Assembly (NCBI RefSeq): GCF_003011885.1
Contig: NZ_PXXO01000001.1
Coordinates: 248,001 to 312,000 of the forward strand
Length of the DNA stretch: 64,000 nucleotides
Direction: 5' to 3'
Origin: Cyanobium usitatum str. Tous
GTDB lineage: Bacteria > Cyanobacteriota > Cyanobacteriia > PCC-6307 > Cyanobiaceae
Below the pieces are notes generated by a model. That model ran no database searches. It was given only the letters and a program-made list of their open reading frames with translations, and had not been told where the DNA came from. This document shows, in pieces, positions 9,463 through 16,997 of this stretch (positions are counted from its first letter, which is position 1; each line of letters opens with the position of its first letter). Both the position numbers and the translations under genes were made by a program.

Positions 9463-10659
9463 TCAGCTGGGACGCACCAGCACCAAGGGGGTGCGCTCGT
9501 TGGCATTACCAGCCGGGTTGGGACGCAGGGCCCGCTCCAGCAGGGCTTCATCGCAGCCGGGGCTGGAGGCCAGCACCTTGACCCTGCCCAGATCGTTGAC
9601 GTCTACCACCGCCACGGCCACGCCCAAGGAGCGGGCCATGGCGGCGCAGAAGGCGGCGGGCTGTAGGGGCCCGAGCACAATCGTTTGGTCGTAGGGGGGC
9701 GTGGTGCCGGTGATGTCGTCGATCAGGCGGGCCTGGTCGCCGGCAAGGCGATAAAACCAGCCCTTACTGCCCACCAGTTTCAGGGCCAGGCCAATCAGCC
9801 AGGCGCCCAGCACCTGGGCCGGACCGACCACATCGATCAAGGACTGCAGGCCGCAGGCGGTGGCCAGGGAGCTGGTGGGGTGGAACCCACGACAGAGCAG
9901 CCGGGCCAGGGCGCTGGGTTGAACGGTGGCCGGGTGGTGATAGCGACCCTGCATCACCGCCAGGGGGGTTTCGCCGATGGTGAGCACATCGCCGGGCTGG
10001 ATCAAATCGCCGGCGTAGCGGCGCAGCACAGCTTCTGGGTCGTCGAGCACGCCGAGCAGGTGGGTGCCAACTGGCAGCACGCGGCAGCGGTCGCCGTCGC
10101 GCCAGCGCGCCGATTGGGGCGCTATTGGCGTGGGTTGCTGCAGTGGCACCAGCACGCCATCGCGGCGATGGAGGCGGCCGAAGGGGCCGTAGTTGACCCA
10201 GAGAATTTCCAGCCAGAGGGTGTCGAGCAGCTGGTCTAGGGACTGGCCCGGGGCGCCGTTCAGGCTGATCTGGATGCGGGCGCTGGTGCTCTTGCGCCCT
10301 TTGACTATGTAGGCGGCCCAGTAGCCATCAGGGCGGGATTCCTCATCCGGATGTAGTGCCTCGATCCGACTCGACACCGTGACGCCTGCCAGGTCGCCCC
10401 GACCCAGCAAGGTGGGCCGCAGCTCGATCTCCGGCACCATCACCTCCATGCGCTGGTGGGGGTTGTGGATCGTCACCATGCCGGAGACGGTGAGGCCATC
10501 GCTGCCAGCTTCGACGCGGAAGTCTTCAGCGCGCAGCCGCAGTGGCGAGGCGGGGCGCAGGCGATGGCGAAGCTCCAGCACTACCAGGGTGAGGCCCAGC
10601 AGCAGGGCCAGCACCAGCAAGAGCTTGAGCAGAACCAGGGCGGCAAGCGAGGAGGCCAT
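9463..10659 (-). CDS. CofE-like (F420-0 gamma-glutamyl ligase-type) membrane protein
   Basis: A 398-residue protein with one N-terminal transmembrane helix (LAALVLLKLLLVLALLLGLTLVVL). A beta-rich domain follows (about 35-180). The C-terminal half resembles the CofE gamma-glutamyl ligase fold (GTHLLGVLDDPEAVLRRYAGDLIQPGDVLTIGE, then DVNDLGRVKVLASS). CofE adds glutamates to F420-0, but this form is membrane-anchored and its true reaction in cyanobacteria is uncertain. The ATG at 10659 is preferred over the TTG five codons upstream. cofH lies elsewhere in this window. Confidence 0.7.
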   Translation of the reverse strand: MASSLAALVLLKLLLVLALLLGLTLVVLELRHRLRPASPLRLRAEDFRVEAGSDGLTVSGMVTIHNPHQRMEVMVPEIELRPTLLGRGDLAGVTVSSRIEALHPDEESRPDGYWAAYIVKGRKSTSARIQISLNGAPGQSLDQLLDTLWLEILWVNYGPFGRLHRRDGVLVPLQQPTPIAPQSARWRDGDRCRVLPVGTHLLGVLDDPEAVLRRYAGDLIQPGDVLTIGETPLAVMQGRYHHPATVQPSALARLLCRGFHPTSSLATACGLQSLIDVVGPAQVLGAWLIGLALKLVGSKGWFYRLAGDQARLIDDITGTTPPYDQTIVLGPLQPAAFCAAMARSLGVAVAVVDVNDLGRVKVLASSPGCDEALLERALRPNPAGNANERTPLVLVRPS

Positions 10660-10753
10660 GGGCGAAGGCGCCAATTGCGACGAGGCACGAATCGACGGAG
10701 CGTAAATGGCCTAGTGGTCTTAATTTCGCGCCATCACGGAATTGGTGATCGGC

Positions 10754-12136
10754 ATGCGCAAGACCTTCGTGCTCGACACCAACGTGCTGCTGCACGATCC
10801 GGCAGCCCTGACCCGCTTTGAAGACAACAACATCCTGATCCCGATCGAGGTGGTCGAGGAGATCGACCGCTTCAAGCGGGACCCAGCTGAAAAGGGACGC
10901 AATGCCCGCCAGGTATCGCGGCTGCTCGACTCTCTGCGCGCCCATGGCAACTTGGCCGATGGGGTGCCCAATGGCGAACAGGGCGGCACGCTCAAGGTGG
11001 TGTTTTGCCGGGCCGAAACCCTCAGCCAGCTGCCGCCCGAGCTCAAGGGCGGCAGCGGCGACAACAACATCCTGGCGGTGGCCCTTGAGGAGCAGCGCCT
11101 GCAGGCGGTGCTGGGTAGCCAGCCGCCGGTGGTGCTCGTTACCAAGGACACCAACCTGCGCATCAAGGCTGATGCGGTGGGCTTGATCGCCCAGGACTAC
11201 ACCAGTGACCGCGTTGCAATCAGCGACCTATATCCCGGCTTCTGTGAGGTGTGGGTGGATGCTGAGCAGATGGATCGGGTCAAGCTGCCGCCAGGACTGG
11301 CGGTGGAGGGCCTGGTGCTGGAGGCGCCGCTGCAGGCCAATGAGGGCGTAACCCTGATCGATCGGGCCCAGCCGGCCCACACCCTGCTGGCTCGTTACAA
11401 CGGCGCCACCGCCAGCCTGCAGCCGCTGCAGCGGGCGCCCAAGGCCAAGCTCGGCCGTATCCAGCCCCGCAATCGGGAGCAGACATTTGCCCTTGATCTG
11501 CTGCTGGATCCCAGCATCCAGCTGATCACCCTGGTGGGCAAGGCCGGCACCGGTAAAACCCTGCTCGCCCTGGCCGCTGGGCTGCACCAGGTGGCCGATG
11601 AGCGGCTCTACGAGCGCCTGCTGGTGACCCGCCCGGTGATTTCCCTCGGCAAGGAGATCGGCTTTCTGCCAGGCGATCTGGACGAAAAAATGGGTCCCTG
11701 GATGCAACCGATCATCGACAACCTCGATTTTCTGCTCGGTGGCAGTGAGGAGGAGGGGCGTGGTGCTGCTCGCTCTGCTGGCAGTCACCGCGGGCCGCGC
11801 AGCAATTGGACCGACCTCAAGGGCATGGGCCTGCTCGAGGTAGAGGCGATCAGCTACATCCGCGGTCGTTCGATTCCGCGCCAATTCATGGTGGTGGACG
11901 AGGCCCAGAACCTCACCCCCCACGAGGTGAAGACGATCGTGACTCGGGTGGGCGAGGGCACCAAAATCGTGCTTACCGGGGATCCTTACCAGATCGACAA
12001 TCCCTATGTGGATGCTGAAAGCAACGGCCTCACTTGGCTGGTGGAGCGCTTCAAGGGCCAGCGGCTCGCCGGCCACGTGACCCTGCTGCGGGGTGAACGC
12101 AGTGAACTGGCCGAGCTGGCTGCAAATTTGCTATAG
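10754..12136 (+). CDS. PIN-PhoH ATPase (PhoH2 type)
   Basis: An N-terminal PIN nuclease-like domain (residues 1-150, with FVLDTNVLLHDP, VVEEIDRFKRD and LVTKDTNLRIKA) is fused to a PhoH ATPase. The ATPase has Walker [12 protein letters not shown] and Walker B FMVVDEAQNLT, plus TRPVISLGKEIGFLPGDL and VLTGDPYQID. PhoH2 proteins are RNA helicase/RNase-like enzymes. The ATG at 10754 starts the PIN strand exactly; the frame opens 12 bases earlier at a TTG. There is a divergent promoter region of about 95 bases with the CofE-like gene. Confidence 0.92.
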   Translation: MRKTFVLDTNVLLHDPAALTRFEDNNILIPIEVVEEIDRFKRDPAEKGRNARQVSRLLDSLRAHGNLADGVPNGEQGGTLKVVFCRAETLSQLPPELKGGSGDNNILAVALEEQRLQAVLGSQPPVVLVTKDTNLRIKADAVGLIAQDYTSDRVAISDLYPGFCEVWVDAEQMDRVKLPPGLAVEGLVLEAPLQANEGVTLIDRAQPAHTLLARYNGATASLQPLQRAPKAKLGRIQPRNREQTFALDLLLDPSIQLITLVGKAGTGKTLLALAAGLHQVADERLYERLLVTRPVISLGKEIGFLPGDLDEKMGPWMQPIIDNLDFLLGGSEEEGRGAARSAGSHRGPRSNWTDLKGMGLLEVEAISYIRGRSIPRQFMVVDEAQNLTPHEVKTIVTRVGEGTKIVLTGDPYQIDNPYVDAESNGLTWLVERFKGQRLAGHVTLLRGERSELAELAANLL

Positions 12137-12141
12137 CGCGG

Positions 12142-12158
12142 CCAGTTTCTTTTACTGG
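12142..12158. terminator. small inverted repeat between convergent genes
   Basis: CCAGT and ACTGG flank a T-rich loop between the ends of the convergent PhoH and HAD genes. The stem is only 5 bp and there is no long U tract beyond it, so this is at best a weak terminator. Confidence 0.25.
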
Positions 12159-13036
12159 GGCTGGAAGACGACGTTCCAATCCTGCTTCATATCCACAACT
12201 AGCCAGCCCTGCTCGGGAGCCGCTTTTAGGGCTTCTACAAGCTTGCCGGTGCTGTTCGTCTTGGCGTCGTAGGCATACTCGCGTTCAGCGTCGGTGTGAT
12301 GGACAATCAGCCCTAAACTAGGGCGAGGGTTGTTGATCGTGGTGTACTGCAACATGGCATGATCGCCATCGCTGTTGCCACAGCAAATCACAGGTCTGCG
12401 GCCGATAAACTGATGGATGCCAACTGGCTTGCCGGCCTTATCGTTTACAAACAAATAATCGAGGGTTTTGGTGATTACTGGTTTGCCGTCCCGCAGTTCG
12501 AATATGGCCCGCGATGTTGAGCCAACAACTTGTTCTAGTGGTATGCCGTAAACCTCTTCCACCCAGGCCCGCATAAAGTCGGCGCCGCCACCTGAAACAA
12601 TGAAGTTCTTAAAGCCGTTATCGCTTAGATAGCGAAGGAGCTCCTGCATGGGTTGATAGGTGAGCTCGCCATAGGCCTTGCCGTAGCGCGGGTGAAGGGC
12701 TGATGTAAACCATGCCTGCACGGCATCTCGAAATTCTTCTACCGTCATGCCTGCATGGGTGATCGCCAGGATCTGCATCAGGCCATCGAAATGTTTGCCT
12801 TCCAGAAGTTTTGCAAGATCGCCATCCAAGGCAGCTTGCACCATGGGGTTTGAAGTAAGGCTCGGCTCGGTGAGGATGCGCTGTCTCAGTTCGTCGATGG
12901 CAAAAGCTACCTGAAAAGGCAGCGGATTTTCTGGCCAGAGCGTGCCGTCGTTGTCATGCACCGCAATGCGTTCGGCTGGAATTAGGTATGCGGGTGAGTC
13001 TTTATTTGTGACTTTTTCGATGAATGCAACGATAGC
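12152..13036 (-). pseudogene. HAD hydrolase half of a gene split by an in-frame TAA
   Basis: The frame encodes a HAD phosphatase: PAERIAVHDNDGTLWPE (motif I, DxDGT), FIVSGGGADFMR (motif II) and ICCGNSDGDHAM (motif III/IV). Coding sense continues without a break upstream of the first possible start (GTG at 12961), through AIVAFIEKVTNKDSPAYLIPAERIAV. It is stopped only by the TAA at 13037-13039. In this HAD family the sequence normally runs from LPSWNDG-AKQAI straight into this segment, so the TAA looks like a mutated CAA or AAA codon. A GTG start would delete the first beta-strand. It could be silenced, or expressed by readthrough. GC is lower than its neighbours. Confidence 0.7.
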
Positions 13037-13708
13037 TTATTTGACCTGCCCTTCATTCCAAGAGGGCAGCGGATCTGCTTGGTGAGAGAGGTCGTATAGC
13101 TTTGTTTGGGCCACACCGAAATCACCTATCTGGTAAAGGCTCACGGAGGCTGATTGGAAGCCAAAGGCCTCAAATGGCTCTGCTATTAAAGCGTCTACAA
13201 AATCACTTGTGGCAATGCCTAAGGTTAGATGGGGCTGGTAGTCCGGGCCGGTCCGCCCATCGCTAAAGTTGGTCACGTAGTCAATAGTTGCCTGGCTGAT
13301 TGCATCGCCGTCAAGGCGAGGCGCAAAGGCATCACTTGTGCCATATTTCACAGCAAATGGTGCGGTGGCAGCGATAATTTTTTGCTGAAGTCGATGCTGC
13401 TCGGGAGTGGCCTCGATGTTGAATCCTACTAATTTTAGATTCTCGCTGGCTAATTCAAAGTAGCCAGTTGCTTTGCCCTCAATATTGATCGGCGGCTCAC
13501 TTCGCAGCAAGTTGGTCACGGCATCTGCTACTTGGCTCAGATCTACAGCTTTTATAAATAACTGGAGAATGGTGATGTGAGGGGCGTGGTTGGCATCTAG
13601 GGGGAAGCTGGCTGGGTAGTTTTCTCGCAGCCGCGCGTTTATCGCCTTTGCTTTCTCAACCGTGGCGGCATCTGGTTCCAACAGGACGTTGATAGCAATC
13701 AGGGGCAT
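13037..13708 (-). CDS. 2H phosphoesterase/2'-5' RNA ligase-like domain, 5' part of a split gene
   Basis: A 223-residue product from the ATG at 13708 (MPLIAINVLLEPDAATVEKA). The two histidine motifs of the 2H superfamily are present, HITIL (about residue 43) and HLTLG (about 160), so a cyclic phosphodiesterase or RNA-ligase-like activity is likely; the substrate is unknown. The last residues, DPLPSWNEGQVK, are the usual start of the HAD domain encoded just downstream in the same frame. The protein therefore ends in a severed linker. It lies 59 bases after the GlnT-like gene and has lower GC than it. Confidence 0.72.
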   Translation of the reverse strand: MPLIAINVLLEPDAATVEKAKAINARLRENYPASFPLDANHAPHITILQLFIKAVDLSQVADAVTNLLRSEPPINIEGKATGYFELASENLKLVGFNIEATPEQHRLQQKIIAATAPFAVKYGTSDAFAPRLDGDAISQATIDYVTNFSDGRTGPDYQPHLTLGIATSDFVDALIAEPFEAFGFQSASVSLYQIGDFGVAQTKLYDLSHQADPLPSWNEGQVK

Positions 13709-13767
13709 CGGCGCAGTGCTGCAAGTAGCAGGTAGTTTGAGCCTATTTCGCCGGCCGCTCGCCGGGC

Positions 13768-15084
13768 TCAACAATCCAGGCAAGCGCGGCGCTCAGTGTC
13801 GCTGATGTCGCCGCGTTCGCGCTGCCATTGGCGCCGGCGCAGCTTTTCGTAGGCCTGGCAAAACTCTTCGCCCAGGGCCTGGCGCAGGGCCGAGTCGGCC
13901 TTGAAGGCATCGAGGGCCTCGCCGAGGTTGACCGGCAGCCTGCCGCAGCTGCCGGGCTCCAGGGGCTTGGCGTAGTTGTCGTTGTCGCTGCGGGGGCCGG
14001 GATCGAGCTGGCGCTCAATGCCATCGAGTCCAGCCGCCAGGATTGCAGCCTGCAGCAGGTATGGATGGGCGGCACCATCGGGGAGGCGCAGCTCTAAGCG
14101 CTGGTCGTCGGGGATGCGCACCATGTGGGTGCGATTGTTACCGGTGTAGCTGATGCCGCCCGGACTCCAGGTAGCACCAGAGGTGGTGGGCGGGGCAGCG
14201 AGGCGCCGGTAGCTGTTCACCGTCGGGTTGCTCAGGCAGCTCAGGGCCGGCGCGTGGGCTAGCAGGCCAGCCAGGAAGTGGTAGGCAAGCGGCGATAGGC
14301 CGAGCTCGCCGACGGGATCGTGGAACAGGTTGCGGCCCGCTTGCGAGCTGCCCGCCGTGCCCCACAAGGAGAGGTGGGTGTGGCAGCCATTGCCGGTGAG
14401 GGCGGCGAATGGTTTGGGCATGAAGCTGGCCCGCAGCCCCTGCTGCTCCGCCAGGGATTTCACCATCACCTTGAAAAAGGCGTGGCGATCGGCGGTGGTG
14501 AGGGCGTTGGCATAGGTCCAGTTGACCTCAAATTGGCCGTTGGCATCCTCGTGATCGGCTTGATAGGGCCCCCAGTCCAGCTGCTCCATCGCCTCCAGCA
14601 GGGGGCCGATCAGGGGGTAGCGGCGCATTAAGGCCAGTTGGTCGTAGCAGGGCTTTTCCTGGCTGTCGGCGCTATCGCCGATCCGCTCGCCGCTGGGATC
14701 GAGCAGGAAAAACTCAGCTTCCACGCCGCTGCGCAGCTCCAGCCCCCGCTCAGCGGCCCGCTCCAGCTGGCGCCGCAGCAGGCGGCGGGGGCACTGCTCC
14801 ATCGGCTGGCCATTGAGCTGGAGCTCGGCCGCCACCCAGCCCACCCCCGGCTGCCATGGCAGGGGGGTGAGACTGGCCGCCGCCGGGATCGCCATCACGT
14901 CGCCATCGGCGGGGGAGAGATCCAGCCAGGCCGCAAAGCCGGCGAAGCCGGCCCCATCGCGGGCCATGCCCGCCACGGCCGAGGCCGGCACGAGCTTGGC
15001 CCGCTGGATGCCGAACAGGTCGGTGAAGGAGATCAGCAGGAACCGGAGCTGCAGCTCCTGCACCCGCTGGGCGAGATCAGACAT
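13768..15084 (-). CDS. type III glutamine synthetase-like ligase (GlnT/GmaS family)
   Basis: 438 residues of the glutamine synthetase fold. An N-terminal beta-grasp (FLLISFTDLFGIQRAKLVPA) is followed by SGVEAEFFLLDPSG (metal-binding Glu), GQFEVNWTYANAL, NGCHTHLSLWG (catalytic His) and RLELRLPDGAAHPYLLQAAILAAGLDGI. The short length and fold match GlnT/gamma-glutamylmethylamide synthetase-type enzymes. It is therefore probably an ATP-dependent ligase joining glutamate, or another acid, to an amine. The C-terminus is odd (ERRACLDC). It overlaps the hydrolase gene upstream by 8 bases, and so belongs to the same transcript as the desaturase. The exact substrate cannot be read from sequence. Confidence 0.85.
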   Translation of the reverse strand: MSDLAQRVQELQLRFLLISFTDLFGIQRAKLVPASAVAGMARDGAGFAGFAAWLDLSPADGDVMAIPAAASLTPLPWQPGVGWVAAELQLNGQPMEQCPRRLLRRQLERAAERGLELRSGVEAEFFLLDPSGERIGDSADSQEKPCYDQLALMRRYPLIGPLLEAMEQLDWGPYQADHEDANGQFEVNWTYANALTTADRHAFFKVMVKSLAEQQGLRASFMPKPFAALTGNGCHTHLSLWGTAGSSQAGRNLFHDPVGELGLSPLAYHFLAGLLAHAPALSCLSNPTVNSYRRLAAPPTTSGATWSPGGISYTGNNRTHMVRIPDDQRLELRLPDGAAHPYLLQAAILAAGLDGIERQLDPGPRSDNDNYAKPLEPGSCGRLPVNLGEALDAFKADSALRQALGEEFCQAYEKLRRRQWQRERGDISDTERRACLDC

Positions 15085-16078
15085 GGGACGGTTGCTGGAG
15101 AAGGGTGTCGACGATGTGGCGCAGGCTCTGTTGCTCGGCCCGGCTGCTGTGGGGGTTGCCCGCCCGGTGGCCGAGTTCCGAGCGGAGCACGTGAAGCTCC
15201 GCTCCCGGGATGGCGGCGCTGTCGGCGGCCAGGTCGTCGACTGGGAAGTAGAGGTCGTGGCTGCCGGCCACCACGGCGGTGCGGGCTTGGATGCGGCCGA
15301 GGCTGGCGGCCAGGTCGCCGCCGGAGGCCACGTCGTGGGCCAGCCAGGTGTCGAGCATGGCGATCAGGTCGCGCGGGTCGTGGCGTTGGTAGTGGGGCAG
15401 CCACTGCTGCTCCACGTGGTCTTCGACCGGTTCGGCGAGGCTGCGGAAGAAGGGCTGGCTGGCGGCCCAGCTGGAGTAGATGAGGGCGTAGGTGCGCAGC
15501 CCCTGCTCCGGCGGTGCGTTGAAGCCCCCACCGTTCCAGTGGCGATCGGCGGTGAGGGCCTGGCGCAGGCTGAGGCAGAACAGGCGGTTGTGGGGGGAGG
15601 TGCGGGCGGTGCCGCACACGCAGCAGATCCGCTCCACCGCCTCCGGGTGATCGACGGCCCACTGGTAGGCCTGCTGGGCCCCCATCGACCAGCCGTAGAT
15701 CAGGGGGAGCCGTTCGACACCGAACACCTCCGCCAGCAGTCGCCGTTGGGCGGCAACGTTGTCGCGGTGGCTCACCACCCAGCCCTGTTCGGCCAGGCCC
15801 ATGGCCCCGTGGCTGGGGCTGCTGGAGGCGCCGTTGCCGAACATGCCGGCGATGACGATGCACCACCGCTCCGGATCCAGCACCGGCCCCGCCAGCCAGG
15901 CCAGATCCTCGGGCCGGGCGCCATAGGAGGTGGGCACCAGGATCAGGTTGGAGCGCTGGGCGTTGAGCTCACCGATCGTGAGGTAGCTGAGCTGGGCCCC
16001 AGGCAGGGTGCGGCCGCAGGCCAGGGGAAGGTCGCCCAGGGCGTGCTGGGCGCGACGGGCGACAGCGGTGGCGCTCAT
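15077..16078 (-). CDS. alpha/beta hydrolase, MetX-like (homoserine acetyltransferase superfamily)
   Basis: 333 residues from the ATG at 16078. The fold and motifs are those of the homoserine O-acetyltransferase superfamily: LSYLTIGELNAQRSNLILVPTS, nucleophile elbow IYGWSMGAQQAYQWA, catalytic Asp in AGSHDLYFPVDD and catalytic His in SELGHRAGNP. True MetX acts in methionine synthesis. Here the context (desaturase and GlnT-like ligase) points to an acyl transfer or hydrolysis step in another pathway. The start overlaps the desaturase stop as ATGA. The longer frame upstream is a proline/arginine-rich shadow of the desaturase. Confidence 0.85.
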   Translation of the reverse strand: MSATAVARRAQHALGDLPLACGRTLPGAQLSYLTIGELNAQRSNLILVPTSYGARPEDLAWLAGPVLDPERWCIVIAGMFGNGASSSPSHGAMGLAEQGWVVSHRDNVAAQRRLLAEVFGVERLPLIYGWSMGAQQAYQWAVDHPEAVERICCVCGTARTSPHNRLFCLSLRQALTADRHWNGGGFNAPPEQGLRTYALIYSSWAASQPFFRSLAEPVEDHVEQQWLPHYQRHDPRDLIAMLDTWLAHDVASGGDLAASLGRIQARTAVVAGSHDLYFPVDDLAADSAAIPGAELHVLRSELGHRAGNPHSSRAEQQSLRHIVDTLLQQPSHV

Positions 16079-16992
16079 GCCGGCAGGCCCAGGGCCGGCA
16101 GGTTGCGCAGCAGGCGGCGGTGCACCGCCAGGTAGCCCCGATCGCAGTGGCGCAGGTGCGGGGCGATGGGGCCGTGGGCGGCGGGCAGGGCGTGGAAGGG
16201 CAGGGAGGGGTAGAGGTGGTGTTCGGCGTGGAACGGCATGTTCCACATCAGCCAGCGCACGGCCGGATGGGTGAGGGTGGTGCGGGTGTTGTCGGTGCCG
16301 TCGCTGCTGAAGCTGCAGCCCGTGTGTTCCGCCAGCAGCAGAACCCTCAGCGCGGGCTGACCGAGCGCCAGGGGCAGCAGCCAGAACCAGAACAGAAAGC
16401 CGGTGCCGCCCACCAGGGAGGCCAGGGCCAGGACGGCGTAAACGGCGAACTGCAGCCGCACGGAGCGCCGCACCTGGGGAATGGCCTCAGGGCTCAGGTA
16501 GCTCAGGCCGCTGAGGTCTCCCCAGAGCAGCCGCGTGTAGCCGCTCCACTTACCGGTCCACCAGTTCCAGCCGCTCACCTCGCGGAGATAGGCCCAGGGG
16601 TTGGTGGGAACGGGATCCTCCAGCTCGGGATCGAGGCCCGGTTGGTGGGTGTAGCGGTGGTGCCACTGGTGGTAGCGCCGGTAATAGGTGGAGTTGTAGA
16701 AGCTCAGTAGCCCGGCGATCCAGGCCACGCCGTCGTTGACGCGGCGGCTGCGGAAGGCCGTGCGATGGCAGCACTCGTGCAGGGGGGCGAAGCAGGTGGC
16801 CAGGCCAATGCCACACAGCAGCAGACCCGCCAGCCTGAGACCCAGGGGCCAGGGCGCCTGGCCCCACACCAGGCCGCCCGCCAAAGTCGTCAGCAGGTGG
16901 CTGGCCAGGCGCACGGCTGCGGGGCCATCACGCAGCTGGTTGAGGCTGGCCAGCGCATCGCGCTCCAGCAGGGGTGGGTTGGATTGGGCCAT
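16075..16992 (-). CDS. fatty acid desaturase-like membrane di-iron enzyme
   Basis: 305 residues with three intact histidine boxes: LHECCH (HxxxH, about residue 71), YHQWHH (HxxHH, about 107) and FHAEHH (HxxHH, about 254). Hydrophobic pairs lie at about 35-65, 85-100 and 185-215. This is the di-iron membrane oxidase superfamily, which includes acyl desaturases, CrtR-type hydroxylases and MocD. The protein is not a close match to the DesA/DesC patterns I know. The ATG follows the upstream GGDEF-EAL stop by 5 bases and has AGGG just ahead. It is co-transcribed with the hydrolase and ligase downstream. Confidence 0.85.
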   Translation of the reverse strand: MAQSNPPLLERDALASLNQLRDGPAAVRLASHLLTTLAGGLVWGQAPWPLGLRLAGLLLCGIGLATCFAPLHECCHRTAFRSRRVNDGVAWIAGLLSFYNSTYYRRYHQWHHRYTHQPGLDPELEDPVPTNPWAYLREVSGWNWWTGKWSGYTRLLWGDLSGLSYLSPEAIPQVRRSVRLQFAVYAVLALASLVGGTGFLFWFWLLPLALGQPALRVLLLAEHTGCSFSSDGTDNTRTTLTHPAVRWLMWNMPFHAEHHLYPSLPFHALPAAHGPIAPHLRHCDRGYLAVHRRLLRNLPALGLPA

Positions 16993-16997
16993 GGGCC

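Noticed and set aside
11228-12076. 282-codon minus-strand open frame
   Set aside because: Antisense to the PhoH ATPase and rich in His, Gln and Leu as expected from reverse reading.
14813-16135. 440-codon plus-strand open frame
   Set aside because: It lies antisense to the GlnT-like and hydrolase genes and is an Ala/Gly/Val-rich product of high-GC mirror reading, with no recognisable domain.
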